Of a DNA stretch of 64,000 nucleotides, positions 56,660-64,000 are shown piece by piece. Both the position numbers and the translations under genes were made by a program. The stretch is from the NCBI GenBank assembly GCA_002238445.1, contig MPML01000011.1, forward strand, positions 33,279-97,278, in the 5' to 3' direction. The notes beneath the pieces are model-generated. The model did not search any database. It had not been told where the DNA came from and saw only the letters and a program-made list of their open reading frames with translations. Position 1 is the first letter of the stretch. Every line of letters starts with the position of its first letter. This stretch comes from Caldilineaceae bacterium bin5. Its GTDB lineage: Bacteria; Chloroflexota; Anaerolineae; Caldilineales; Caldilineaceae.

Positions 56660-56804
56660 GTCATTTTTCTTTCGCAAGAGTAAGGTTTGAAAGAGCGGAT
56701 ATTCCACACCAGGCTGGCATAAGCCTTCGCTCCGGATGGAGTCCGACTCTGAACGCGTTAACCGCAGATCATACCAGAAAGAGATTCCATTGTCGAAACC
56801 GCGT

Positions 56805-56831
56805 TTGAAATATCGGTAAACTTGGTATAGG
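56805..56831 (+). promoter_or_regulatory. Extended -10 promoter upstream of the second PPOX gene
   Basis: TTGAAA (56805-56810), 15 nt, then TGG-TATAGG (56823-56831). The spacing is short; the ATG lies 150 nt downstream. Confidence 0.3.
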
Positions 56832-56980
56832 GTAGCCTACTTGGAGGCACGGGGTAAAGAGCTCTCTGCCGCCACCAGGTTAAGACTAGGATGGGGAAAA
56901 ATCGGTCCGCTGCCCACAGAACGGGCTGCGATTCCGGTAAGGCCTTTCAACAGGTCCGATCAACATGACAGGAGCAAATA

Positions 56981-57430
56981 ATGCCTGTAATGACCCAATC
57001 TCAGATTGACGAACTACTGCACAGCAACACGATTTGCCGACTGGCCTGCGTTGACGAAGAAGGCGCGCCCTACGTCGTGCCCTGCTGGTTCACCTATGCC
57101 GACGGCGGCTTCTACGTCGTGCCCCGCGCCCGTTCGGCCTGGGCCCGCTATCTGAAAAACGACGGGCGTGTTTTTCTCTGTATCGATGCCGAGGACGGGC
57201 GTCGCGTGCTGGTGAAGGGGAATGCTAGCGTGGTCGAAGAACCGAACGTGGGCGGAAAGTGGGTCGCCATCGGCCAGGAGATGGCCGAACGCTATGGGGG
57301 CGCAAGCGGCTTGAAATATCTCGAAACAACCATGCAGGAGCCGCGCTGGCTGTTCTTTATTGAAGCTGCAGGCGAAATGCTATCTTCAAGCGGCGGCTGG
57401 GCTGAGAAGTATAAACATTACGAATGGTAA
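56981..57430 (+). CDS. PPOX-fold protein, nitroimidazole-resistance (NimA)-like
   Basis: A 149-residue flavin-binding split-barrel protein. The family pattern ICRLACVDEEGAPYVVPCWF near residue 18 (quoted without break up to 20) and FLCIDAEDGRRVLVKG are visible. FMN-dependent reduction or haem/flavin binding is expected, with no certain substrate. AGGAG lies 7 nt before the ATG. It converges with the FtsX permease gene. Confidence 0.85.
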   Translation: MPVMTQSQIDELLHSNTICRLACVDEEGAPYVVPCWFTYADGGFYVVPRARSAWARYLKNDGRVFLCIDAEDGRRVLVKGNASVVEEPNVGGKWVAIGQEMAERYGGASGLKYLETTMQEPRWLFFIEAAGEMLSSSGGWAEKYKHYEW

Positions 57431-57499
57431 TTTCTCCGCTACCAAGACGATGGCGATGCCGTGCCCAACTCCTGGCAGTCCCAGCCAGATGGAATGCGC

Positions 57500-60400
57500 T
57501 CACTCATATCGCAGCGCCTCCGCCGGATAAATACGCGACGCCTGCCACGCCGGCAGAATCGTAGTGAGCAGCGAGAAAAACCAGGCCGCAAACAGCATCG
57601 CCGCAATGGTCAACCATGGCGTCGGAAAACTCTGCTGCGTCGCCAAGTCATAGGCCTGTCCAATCGTCTTGTCACCCAATATCAGACCGGTGATACCCCC
57701 AAGAAGTATTCCCGTCAGCGCGATGAAGTTTGCCTCCAACACAAACAGCAATGCAACGGTGCTCGACGGGTAGCCGATCGCCCGCAACACGCCGATCTGC
57801 TGCCGGCGTTCTACAACCGTCCGGCTGCTTATCACGCCAAGCCCGGCTATACCCACAACCAGCCCCAAGGCCAGGAATCCCTGGAACAGTCCCAGTATCC
57901 CACGCAACACGGCCTGGCCGGCCGCAAACAACTCGGATAGAGGAGCCGCATTCAAACCGCTGCTCAGCATCGATTTCTCCAGTGCCCGCGCAGTTTCTGC
58001 CAAGCTCTCGCCCTCCGCGACCTTGGCATAGAAGGCGCTTGGGCGGACAGGCTCGCCATTGAGCTTGTCTAGAATGCGGCGGTTCATCTGAATACTGCCC
58101 TGTGCCAGTGTATCCTCGCTCGCCAACACGCCGATAATCTGAACAGTGTGCGTAATCTCCTCACCGCCTTCAAAGCCCGTTGGGCTGCTGGTTGAAACCT
58201 CGGCCTCAACACCTCCAAATGAGAAACCCGCCCCTGTGGTAGCGACTGCAACGGTATTGCTGAGCTCGACGAGCACGTGCGGCAGCTTGCCGCCCTCCTC
58301 CAGGTAGAATCCCTCTAACTGGAGGCCCCTTTGCCAGGGAGGCCCCCCATCCCGCCTGCCGCGATCGAAAGATGCCCCTGAACCTTCGGTATCCTCTTCA
58401 GGAGGATCTTCAACCCACCATGGAGTGACTACCGCCACGTCATCCCTTTCAGCCAGCGCCTGCCAGACCTCCTCGTCGCTGCTGAAGCCCTCAGCCCGCA
58501 TCTGGAACCCATAATGCTGCGCGGCCTGCTTCGTATAGCCCTCATCGATTCCAGTCATTTCGACCGTCACCGTGTTGTCGACCCCCGATTCCGGTTCGAG
58601 CTGCCGCGCGGTCAACCTCAAACGGGCGACCGTGCCCAGGACCGCAAGCCTTTCGCTTGGAAAGTCCGATCTTATGTCCGCCTCCTCGTGTATATCCGTA
58701 ACCGGATCAAAGAAACTGAGCAGGCTCGGCGACATGACAATGTCGAATCCCGCCGTCCGCTCCTCGCTAGGCTCCGTGACGACCTCCGTCGCCCGTATGA
58801 CCACGCTCATCACGGTCACAGTCGTGATCACCATCGCGAACAACAGAATCGCTGTTCCCGTTCGGAAGCGATTGCTGAGCGGGTAAGCCACCGCCGTCTT
58901 GAGCACAGGGGTCAGCGGCCCGATTCCACCCACAATCCGCACAAACAGGCCCGCAATACTGTCGGCGTTGAACATCACCACCATGATCGCGCCAATGATG
59001 ATAAACGGTCCGCTCAACGCAAAGGAGAGCAGCGTGAATCCGGGATTCTGGTTGAACCAGGGCAGGTCTGTGTCGAAAATCGTGCTCCAGGGAACGCCCC
59101 ACATTGCCAACAGGCCAAGCCCGATGACTGTATAAACAAGACGTTTATGTAGGTCATACTGCCCTGGGCTCCATCTGCGGCTCAAGAGCCCGCCGGTCCA
59201 GCCAACCCCTGCCAGCAGCAACGTTCCCCCAATAAACGCAACCGTCTGTCCGCTCTCGCGGCCCAGCCAGACCAGATAACCCCCTCCCCCCAGCAAAACC
59301 ATCAGCCCCAGCCCGCGTAGCACGCGCCGCAGCCAACCCTGCTTCTTCCCGTTCGATGTGTCAGGCAAATTGCGGATTGCGGCGATGATATTGAGCCGGC
59401 TTACGTTCCACGAAGCTACCGTCACGACCACGAATGTAAGTATGACGCCCAGGCAATAGGCGATAATCAGTGAAGATGGCGCCGCACTCCAATAGAATCG
59501 GATCGGCACTGTTGCACCCTGCACCTGCTGCGCGATACTGTTCAGAAGACCGCTAATGAAACCGATCATGCCGTACGAGACCAGCAGTCCCAGGCCTAGT
59601 CCCACCAGCGCCGCGGCCAGGTCGTAAATCAGACCTTCAGTGACAAACATCTGCACCAGGTGGATACGTCTCATCCCCACCGCCCGCGCGATACCCAATT
59701 CACTGCGCCGTTCAGCAGCCAGCATCACAAAAATCAGAAAGATCAGCAGTACGCCCGCAAAGATAGAAAGGATTCCAAAGCTGGAGAAAACGGTTCCCAA
59801 TGCGATGCCTCCAACTTCCGCTACATCCGTGACAAACTGTTTGCTCAGCGGCGCAAGAACCTCGAAGTCGCGTATATCGGCCAGTCCCCCCTCCAACGCC
59901 AGACGATCTTCGTTCCCCAGCGGCAAATCTCTTAGCCAGTCCTGCACTGCACCGCTGCTCAGCGCCGCCCGCAACTCCGTCGTGATTTCGGCGTCGGCTG
60001 GACCGCTTACGTAGCCAACCAAGACGTCGATGTCCGACTCGAAGCTCGTCGCTTGCGTCCACAGTCCGGCTATCTGCATAATAAATTCGGGCGCGTCATT
60101 GTCCTCGAACAGCGGATTCTCCGGCGCCGCTCCCTCCCTCCGCACGACATCAGCGAACTCCGGTCTGCGCAAAACTACCAGCAGCGCGGCCATTCGCGGC
60201 TCGTTCAAAGACAGCGCCCGCAACTGGTCACTCACCTCCGCCGTATGAACCATGCCGTCGACCTCGTCACCTGCGTTCGAGATCAAAATGTTGTTGACCC
60301 TGCCCGGCATAAAGAGCAGTTTCTGCGCCTCATCCGTGTGCATCATCACAACCGGCAGAACTGCCCCCAACGGGCCGGACTCGGCCACAACCGCCCGCAC

Positions 60401-61630
60401 ACGGTAAGGTACCGGAATCGGCCCTATGAAGATCTCCAGCAAATCGCCCGCCCGTGCGTCGAGCTGCCGCGCCCCCACTTCGTTCAGATACACTTCTCCC
60501 TGACGGAGCTGCAGTCCAAAATCCCCAAGCCGCGCGTCAACATCCTGCCCCAACGTGTTCAGGTTTATCGAGCTAAGCGCCTCCGTCGCCGCTACAATCA
60601 GTTCCTGCTGGTTCGGCACATCAAGCCCAAGCATCGGCAGCGTTGGGACCATAATCGGCGCATCAGGATCCAAATTGAGTTCTGCCAGATCATCGTCGCT
60701 GATTCCCAACCCCTCCAGGCTGATGACATCTGCGTCTATCTCGTCAAGTACTGCGCCGGGAAATCCCAGGTTGCGAAGAGTCTCCACCGGAATCTCCAGC
60801 TGCCGCAGCGTGAAACTTGGGCCTTCCTCCTGCAACAACACCGCCCCAACCGCGCCGATTGCCAGGGCAGTTTCAACCAGTCCCACCTCCTCCATCCCCA
60901 GCGCGGTCCCAATCACACCCGCAGTCTCTCCTGACTGCTCCCACAGCCCGACCAGGTCGACAAAGACATCGCCTATCCCCGGCCGCAAATCAACCGTCCG
61001 CACCGGCTCGCCGTCAACGTCATGCAGTCCGAACCCGGTGTCATATCCTTCGTCCACCGCAAACAGGAATCCCAAGGGCTCGCCCTGCCCGGTATTCACG
61101 TTGCGTATTATGGTCGGAAAAAGAATCGAGCCTGCTATGCCGTCAATCAGAGGATACGCCGCCGCCTGCTCCTCCAACTGTGCTTGCCGCTCCTCGGTTA
61201 TTCCTGGCAGCCCCTCGTCGAGGACCGCGATCAAAGAGGTGAGGTCCCCTTCCGTGAGCGCGTTTAACAGAGCCGCGCTCTGCGGACTACTCGCCTGCTC
61301 CGGGTCGATGATTCCTCCGTCTGCCAACTGCGTCAGGTCCATCAGAAAAGGCGGCGAAACCACCTGATCGATCTGCCCGTAAGCATCGATCGTCTGCCGT
61401 CGCACCGTGTTGTCCAACGTATCGCCCAGGCTGAGAGCCGATACGATTATCATCGTGCTGAGCGTGAGTCCGAAGACGATCAACGCCGACTGCGTTGGCC
61501 GCCTGGGTATATTTCGGACCCCCAGCTTCCCGATGATCGGATTGCGCAGCGATATAAGCGCTGCCCCGGCCAGAATCAACCCTAATGCAACCGCAAAATA
61601 GATGGCGACGGAATTGAGAAAGCTACCCAT
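57500..61630 (-). CDS. Very large FtsX/MacB-family ABC transporter permease
   Basis: A 1376-residue permease, about three times the usual MacB or LolC length. An N-terminal pair of membrane segments (about 5-25 and 48-68) leads into a long extracytoplasmic region (about 70-600). FtsX domain 1 follows (about 610-760, with [15 protein letters not shown]), then membrane segments near 790-900, a second external region (about 980-1240) and FtsX domain 2 at the C-terminus ([15 protein letters not shown], ending YPAEALRYE). ATG 61630 overlaps the ATPase stop by 8 nt (ATGGGTAG). Such transporters usually move lipids, lipoproteins or peptides by mechanotransmission. Confidence 0.9.
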   Translation of the reverse strand: MGSFLNSVAIYFAVALGLILAGAALISLRNPIIGKLGVRNIPRRPTQSALIVFGLTLSTMIIVSALSLGDTLDNTVRRQTIDAYGQIDQVVSPPFLMDLTQLADGGIIDPEQASSPQSAALLNALTEGDLTSLIAVLDEGLPGITEERQAQLEEQAAAYPLIDGIAGSILFPTIIRNVNTGQGEPLGFLFAVDEGYDTGFGLHDVDGEPVRTVDLRPGIGDVFVDLVGLWEQSGETAGVIGTALGMEEVGLVETALAIGAVGAVLLQEEGPSFTLRQLEIPVETLRNLGFPGAVLDEIDADVISLEGLGISDDDLAELNLDPDAPIMVPTLPMLGLDVPNQQELIVAATEALSSINLNTLGQDVDARLGDFGLQLRQGEVYLNEVGARQLDARAGDLLEIFIGPIPVPYRVRAVVAESGPLGAVLPVVMMHTDEAQKLLFMPGRVNNILISNAGDEVDGMVHTAEVSDQLRALSLNEPRMAALLVVLRRPEFADVVRREGAAPENPLFEDNDAPEFIMQIAGLWTQATSFESDIDVLVGYVSGPADAEITTELRAALSSGAVQDWLRDLPLGNEDRLALEGGLADIRDFEVLAPLSKQFVTDVAEVGGIALGTVFSSFGILSIFAGVLLIFLIFVMLAAERRSELGIARAVGMRRIHLVQMFVTEGLIYDLAAALVGLGLGLLVSYGMIGFISGLLNSIAQQVQGATVPIRFYWSAAPSSLIIAYCLGVILTFVVVTVASWNVSRLNIIAAIRNLPDTSNGKKQGWLRRVLRGLGLMVLLGGGGYLVWLGRESGQTVAFIGGTLLLAGVGWTGGLLSRRWSPGQYDLHKRLVYTVIGLGLLAMWGVPWSTIFDTDLPWFNQNPGFTLLSFALSGPFIIIGAIMVVMFNADSIAGLFVRIVGGIGPLTPVLKTAVAYPLSNRFRTGTAILLFAMVITTVTVMSVVIRATEVVTEPSEERTAGFDIVMSPSLLSFFDPVTDIHEEADIRSDFPSERLAVLGTVARLRLTARQLEPESGVDNTVTVEMTGIDEGYTKQAAQHYGFQMRAEGFSSDEEVWQALAERDDVAVVTPWWVEDPPEEDTEGSGASFDRGRRDGGPPWQRGLQLEGFYLEEGGKLPHVLVELSNTVAVATTGAGFSFGGVEAEVSTSSPTGFEGGEEITHTVQIIGVLASEDTLAQGSIQMNRRILDKLNGEPVRPSAFYAKVAEGESLAETARALEKSMLSSGLNAAPLSELFAAGQAVLRGILGLFQGFLALGLVVGIAGLGVISSRTVVERRQQIGVLRAIGYPSSTVALLFVLEANFIALTGILLGGITGLILGDKTIGQAYDLATQQSFPTPWLTIAAMLFAAWFFSLLTTILPAWQASRIYPAEALRYE

Positions 61631-62393
61631 TCTCGACAATCTCCCCGTCTTTCATGCGCACGATGCGCTCGCACAGCGCAGCCACCTGCGGGTCATGAGT
61701 AACGATCACGAAGGTCTGCCCCTGCTCCTTGTTTAATCGCTGCATCAACGCAAGAACATCGGTCGAGCTGCCAACGTCCAGATTGCCGGTCGGCTCGTCA
61801 GCCCACACCAGCGCCGGCCGATTCACCAGCGCCCGTGCAATCGTCACCCTCTGAATCTGTCCGCCAGAGAGTTGCATCGGACGGTGGGAGGCCCGGTCTC
61901 CCAGGCCGACACTCTCCAGGCTCTCAAGCGCCTGCTTCCGTGCCTGCGCCGGGCGCACGCCGCTCACCAACAGGGGCATCTCTACATTCTCAACCGCAGA
62001 AATAACCGGTAGCAGATTGAATGACTGAAACACGAACCCCATTCGCCGCGCGCGGTAATCAGTGCGTCTGCGGTCATTCATGTCGGCTAGCGATGTGCCC
62101 TCTATCGTTACCTCGCCGCCGTCAAAGCTGTCCAGGCCCGAAAGTGTGTTCAACAAGGTCGTCTTGCCGCAGCCTGACGGCCCCATAATCGCCACCATTT
62201 CCCCGGTCTGGATCGTCAGGTCCACCCCGCGCAGCGCGTGCACCTCTATTTCCCCATTGCGAAAGGTCTTGTGAATCTGCTCGGCGACCACGATTGGTGT
62301 CCGCTCTCCGGGCCCCTCGCCATCTGTCTGCCCGCTCTCAACTACCTGCTCCTCGGGCTCGGCCGGCGATGTATGTGTCCAGGTCTGGCTCAT
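61623..62393 (-). CDS. ABC transporter ATPase, LolD/MacB type
   Basis: A 256-residue ATPase driving the large permease. Walker A GPSGCGKT, the Q-loop [10 protein letters not shown], the signature LSGGQIQRV (Ile where Gln is usual) and Walker B with ADEPTGNLD are visible. The first 30 residues are an acidic, disordered extension. It overlaps the permease gene by 8 nt, giving coupled translation. No adaptor or outer-membrane protein is adjacent. Confidence 0.94.
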   Translation of the reverse strand: MSQTWTHTSPAEPEEQVVESGQTDGEGPGERTPIVVAEQIHKTFRNGEIEVHALRGVDLTIQTGEMVAIMGPSGCGKTTLLNTLSGLDSFDGGEVTIEGTSLADMNDRRRTDYRARRMGFVFQSFNLLPVISAVENVEMPLLVSGVRPAQARKQALESLESVGLGDRASHRPMQLSGGQIQRVTIARALVNRPALVWADEPTGNLDVGSSTDVLALMQRLNKEQGQTFVIVTHDPQVAALCERIVRMKDGEIVENG

Positions 62394-62466
62394 TGCTTTC
62401 AGTCTCGATTCGTATGGTGCGGGCAGGCAGGGCTGCTCGCTCGTATCTGGAACAAAACAACTGGCA

Positions 62467-62475
62467 TGATATACT
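62467..62475 (+). promoter_or_regulatory. Extended -10 of the PhyH-HEAT gene
   Basis: TGA-TATACT at 62467-62475, no clear -35. Start near 62482 gives a leader of about 80 nt with AGGAG before the ATG. Confidence 0.4.
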
Positions 62476-62564
62476 TGGCTATACGCTGCGCCTTTCGAAC
62501 CGTTTCATTTTCTGCAGAAAAACAACCATAAAGCCGCCTGTATCAGGACTAGGAGTTGTAGAGA

Positions 62565-63920
62565 ATGATTCTTCTCAGCGATTCCCAAATGCAGCAGTTC
62601 ATCGTCAACGGCTACGTGACCCTGAAGGCCGACTTTCCAGCCGCCTTCCACGAATCCGTGCGTGCCCAGGCCGAAGCCATCTTCTCTTCCAAAGGGAATC
62701 CCGGCAATGACATCCTGCCCGCAATCCCCCAACTGAAAGAACTCTTTTCGCACCCGGCCGTAACCGGCGCACTGACCAGTATCCTCGGCCCCGGCTACGC
62801 CATGCACCCGCACCGCCACTGCCATCTGACCCCGCCCCAGCAGTCCGCGCAGCGCCACCACCAGGACAGCTACGAAGCTGATCAAAACGTACGCCATCAC
62901 CGCACCCGCTGGGCAATGGCCTTCTACTATCCTCAGCACGTGACAGAAGAAATGGGCCCAACATCTGTTCTTCCAGCCTCTCAATACTACACGAGCCCTA
63001 TCCAGGCAGAAAGAAAGGACGAGGCCCTGCTGTCCGGAGAGGCCGGCACCGTCACAATCGTCCACTACGACCTCTGGCACCGGGCAACCACCAACCACAG
63101 CGACCGCAACCGCTATATGATGAAGTTTCTCTTCTGCCGCATGACAGAGCCGGCAGCCCCCGCCTGGAACTATTCCAATCCCCTGTGGCGCGGTCCGGTA
63201 GCTGGTTGCGAACTGTCCCAGCTTTGGCAAAGCGTATGGAACTGGCATTTGGGAAGCGAAAACTTAAATGAGGCTGGGAATGGGTCACTACCCGATAGCA
63301 CCGCTGTCCCCGGTCCAAAACGCTTGGCCCGCAAGGAAGTTGACAGCCTTCCCGAAGCCGACCGGCTGAGAGAGGCCTACCGCCTATCAGGTCAAGGTGA
63401 GCATGGGTCAACCGCGCTGATGGCCAACCTGGCTGAGGAAGTCGCAGCCCTCCACCAGAAAAACCTGGCCGCCCCGCACACGAATCCGAGTCAACTCGTC
63501 TCTTGTTTCGGACTTACCGCGCAGGGAGCTGCACCTGTTCCCCGTCTTGTCAGCGCGTTATCTGCAGAGGACTGGCCGCTGCGCGCGGCGGCTGCCGATA
63601 TCCTCGGCGATATCGGCCTCTCCGCCCGGACCGCTGTTCCCTCTCTGATTAACTGTCTTGAGGATAATTCCGAATGGGTGCGGCGCAACGCCGTCGAGGC
63701 CCTCGGCAATATCGCCTCCCCTGAAGCAGTTCCCCGGCTCTCCCAACTATTGATAAACGACAGCTTCCACTTCGTTCGTCACAACGCCGCCCTGTCACTG
63801 ACCAAAATCGGGCCCGACGCGAGAGCAGCGTCCACTTCACTGCAAGCGGCGCTGGCAGATAGTGATCTGTACGTACGCGAAAATGCGCGCCTGGCTCTGG
63901 CGCGCATTCGTGCCTCTTAG
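62565..63920 (+). CDS. PhyH dioxygenase fused to HEAT repeats
   Basis: A 451-residue two-domain protein. The N-terminal PhyH oxygenase (about 1-235) has all iron ligands, His99 and Asp101 (HHQD) and His172 (LWHRAT), plus Arg183. The C-terminal part (about 310-450) holds at least four HEAT/PBS-lyase-type repeats (VPRLVSALSAEDWPLRAAAA, VPSLINCLEDNSEWVRRNAV, VPRLSQLLINDSFHFVRHNA and a last divergent one). HEAT repeats bind protein, so the enzyme may act on a protein or in a complex. The linker (240-300) is charged. It is read divergently from the ABC operon. Confidence 0.9.
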   Translation: MILLSDSQMQQFIVNGYVTLKADFPAAFHESVRAQAEAIFSSKGNPGNDILPAIPQLKELFSHPAVTGALTSILGPGYAMHPHRHCHLTPPQQSAQRHHQDSYEADQNVRHHRTRWAMAFYYPQHVTEEMGPTSVLPASQYYTSPIQAERKDEALLSGEAGTVTIVHYDLWHRATTNHSDRNRYMMKFLFCRMTEPAAPAWNYSNPLWRGPVAGCELSQLWQSVWNWHLGSENLNEAGNGSLPDSTAVPGPKRLARKEVDSLPEADRLREAYRLSGQGEHGSTALMANLAEEVAALHQKNLAAPHTNPSQLVSCFGLTAQGAAPVPRLVSALSAEDWPLRAAAADILGDIGLSARTAVPSLINCLEDNSEWVRRNAVEALGNIASPEAVPRLSQLLINDSFHFVRHNAALSLTKIGPDARAASTSLQAALADSDLYVRENARLALARIRAS

Positions 63921-64000
63921 GCCCTTCGAAACTACTCAGCCACAACTAATCTGCAGTCCTGCATGAGGCGAGCAAAGGTGACTCACTCCTCATTTCTCTT

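Noticed and set aside
1..64000. tRNA, rRNA, insertion sequences, integrases and phage genes
   Set aside because: None recognised on reading the intergenic regions and the translated frames.

Overview
The window is about 64 kb of a moderately GC-rich bacterial chromosome. I count 46 intact or edge-truncated protein genes and one clear pseudogene. I see no rRNA, tRNA, CRISPR array, insertion sequence, phage gene or recognisable transcription regulator. The gene content suggests a heterotrophic Chloroflexota bacterium, perhaps marine or host-associated. The signs are a fused RhaEW-type aldolase/dehydrogenase, lipoproteins and secreted proteins with EEAM-rich or PT-rich linkers, an expanded family of PhyH dioxygenases, an SNF2 helicase next to a SWIM protein, and large FtsX-type permeases. 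The lineage is inference, because no phylogenetic marker was aligned.

0-11.5 kb is mostly housekeeping and stress genes: a divergent complex-I/antiporter-like membrane protein with a truncated membrane partner (minus strand), a PhyH dioxygenase, FtsH, RNase D, a small unknown protein, and an overlapping trio Nudix hydrolase - GNAT - alpha/beta hydrolase. 11.5-28.1 kb is one long minus-strand catabolic unit. Transcription starts at a lipoprotein binding protein and runs through OppBCDF-type transporter genes, a BKACE enzyme, a TIM-barrel epimerase, an MDR dehydrogenase, an amidohydrolase, a small unknown protein, two PhyH dioxygenases, a ThDP enzyme, an NHL propeller protein and a third PhyH. 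PhyH hydroxylases beside a ThDP lyase recall the alpha-oxidation pair PhyH/HACL, but the substrate is unknown.

28.4-36.8 kb holds a small membrane protein, a very large DUF5695-like protein, an SDR, an enolase-superfamily enzyme, a GH4 glycosidase and a decayed LplC-type sugar permease. The last two are in the same order as lplC-lplD. 37.5-48.6 kb holds an SH3-type secreted protein, an orphan membrane-fusion protein and a sugar/hydroxy-acid group (RhaEW fusion, DUF169, GNAT, aldo/keto reductase, arabinose/fucose isomerase-like protein, SAF-domain dehydrogenase). 48.6-56.7 kb holds the SWIM/SNF2 pair, formate-tetrahydrofolate ligase, DUF2277 and a PPOX-fold protein. 57-64 kb holds a second PPOX-fold protein, a MacB/LolD-type ABC pair with a 1376-residue permease, and a PhyH dioxygenase fused to HEAT repeats.

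Two near-identical copies of an intergenic repeat (near 32.0 and 53.8 kb) share two hairpins, one with a compensatory base-pair change. Extended -10 promoters of the form TGn-TATAnn recur before several transcription units. Two genes look leaderless.
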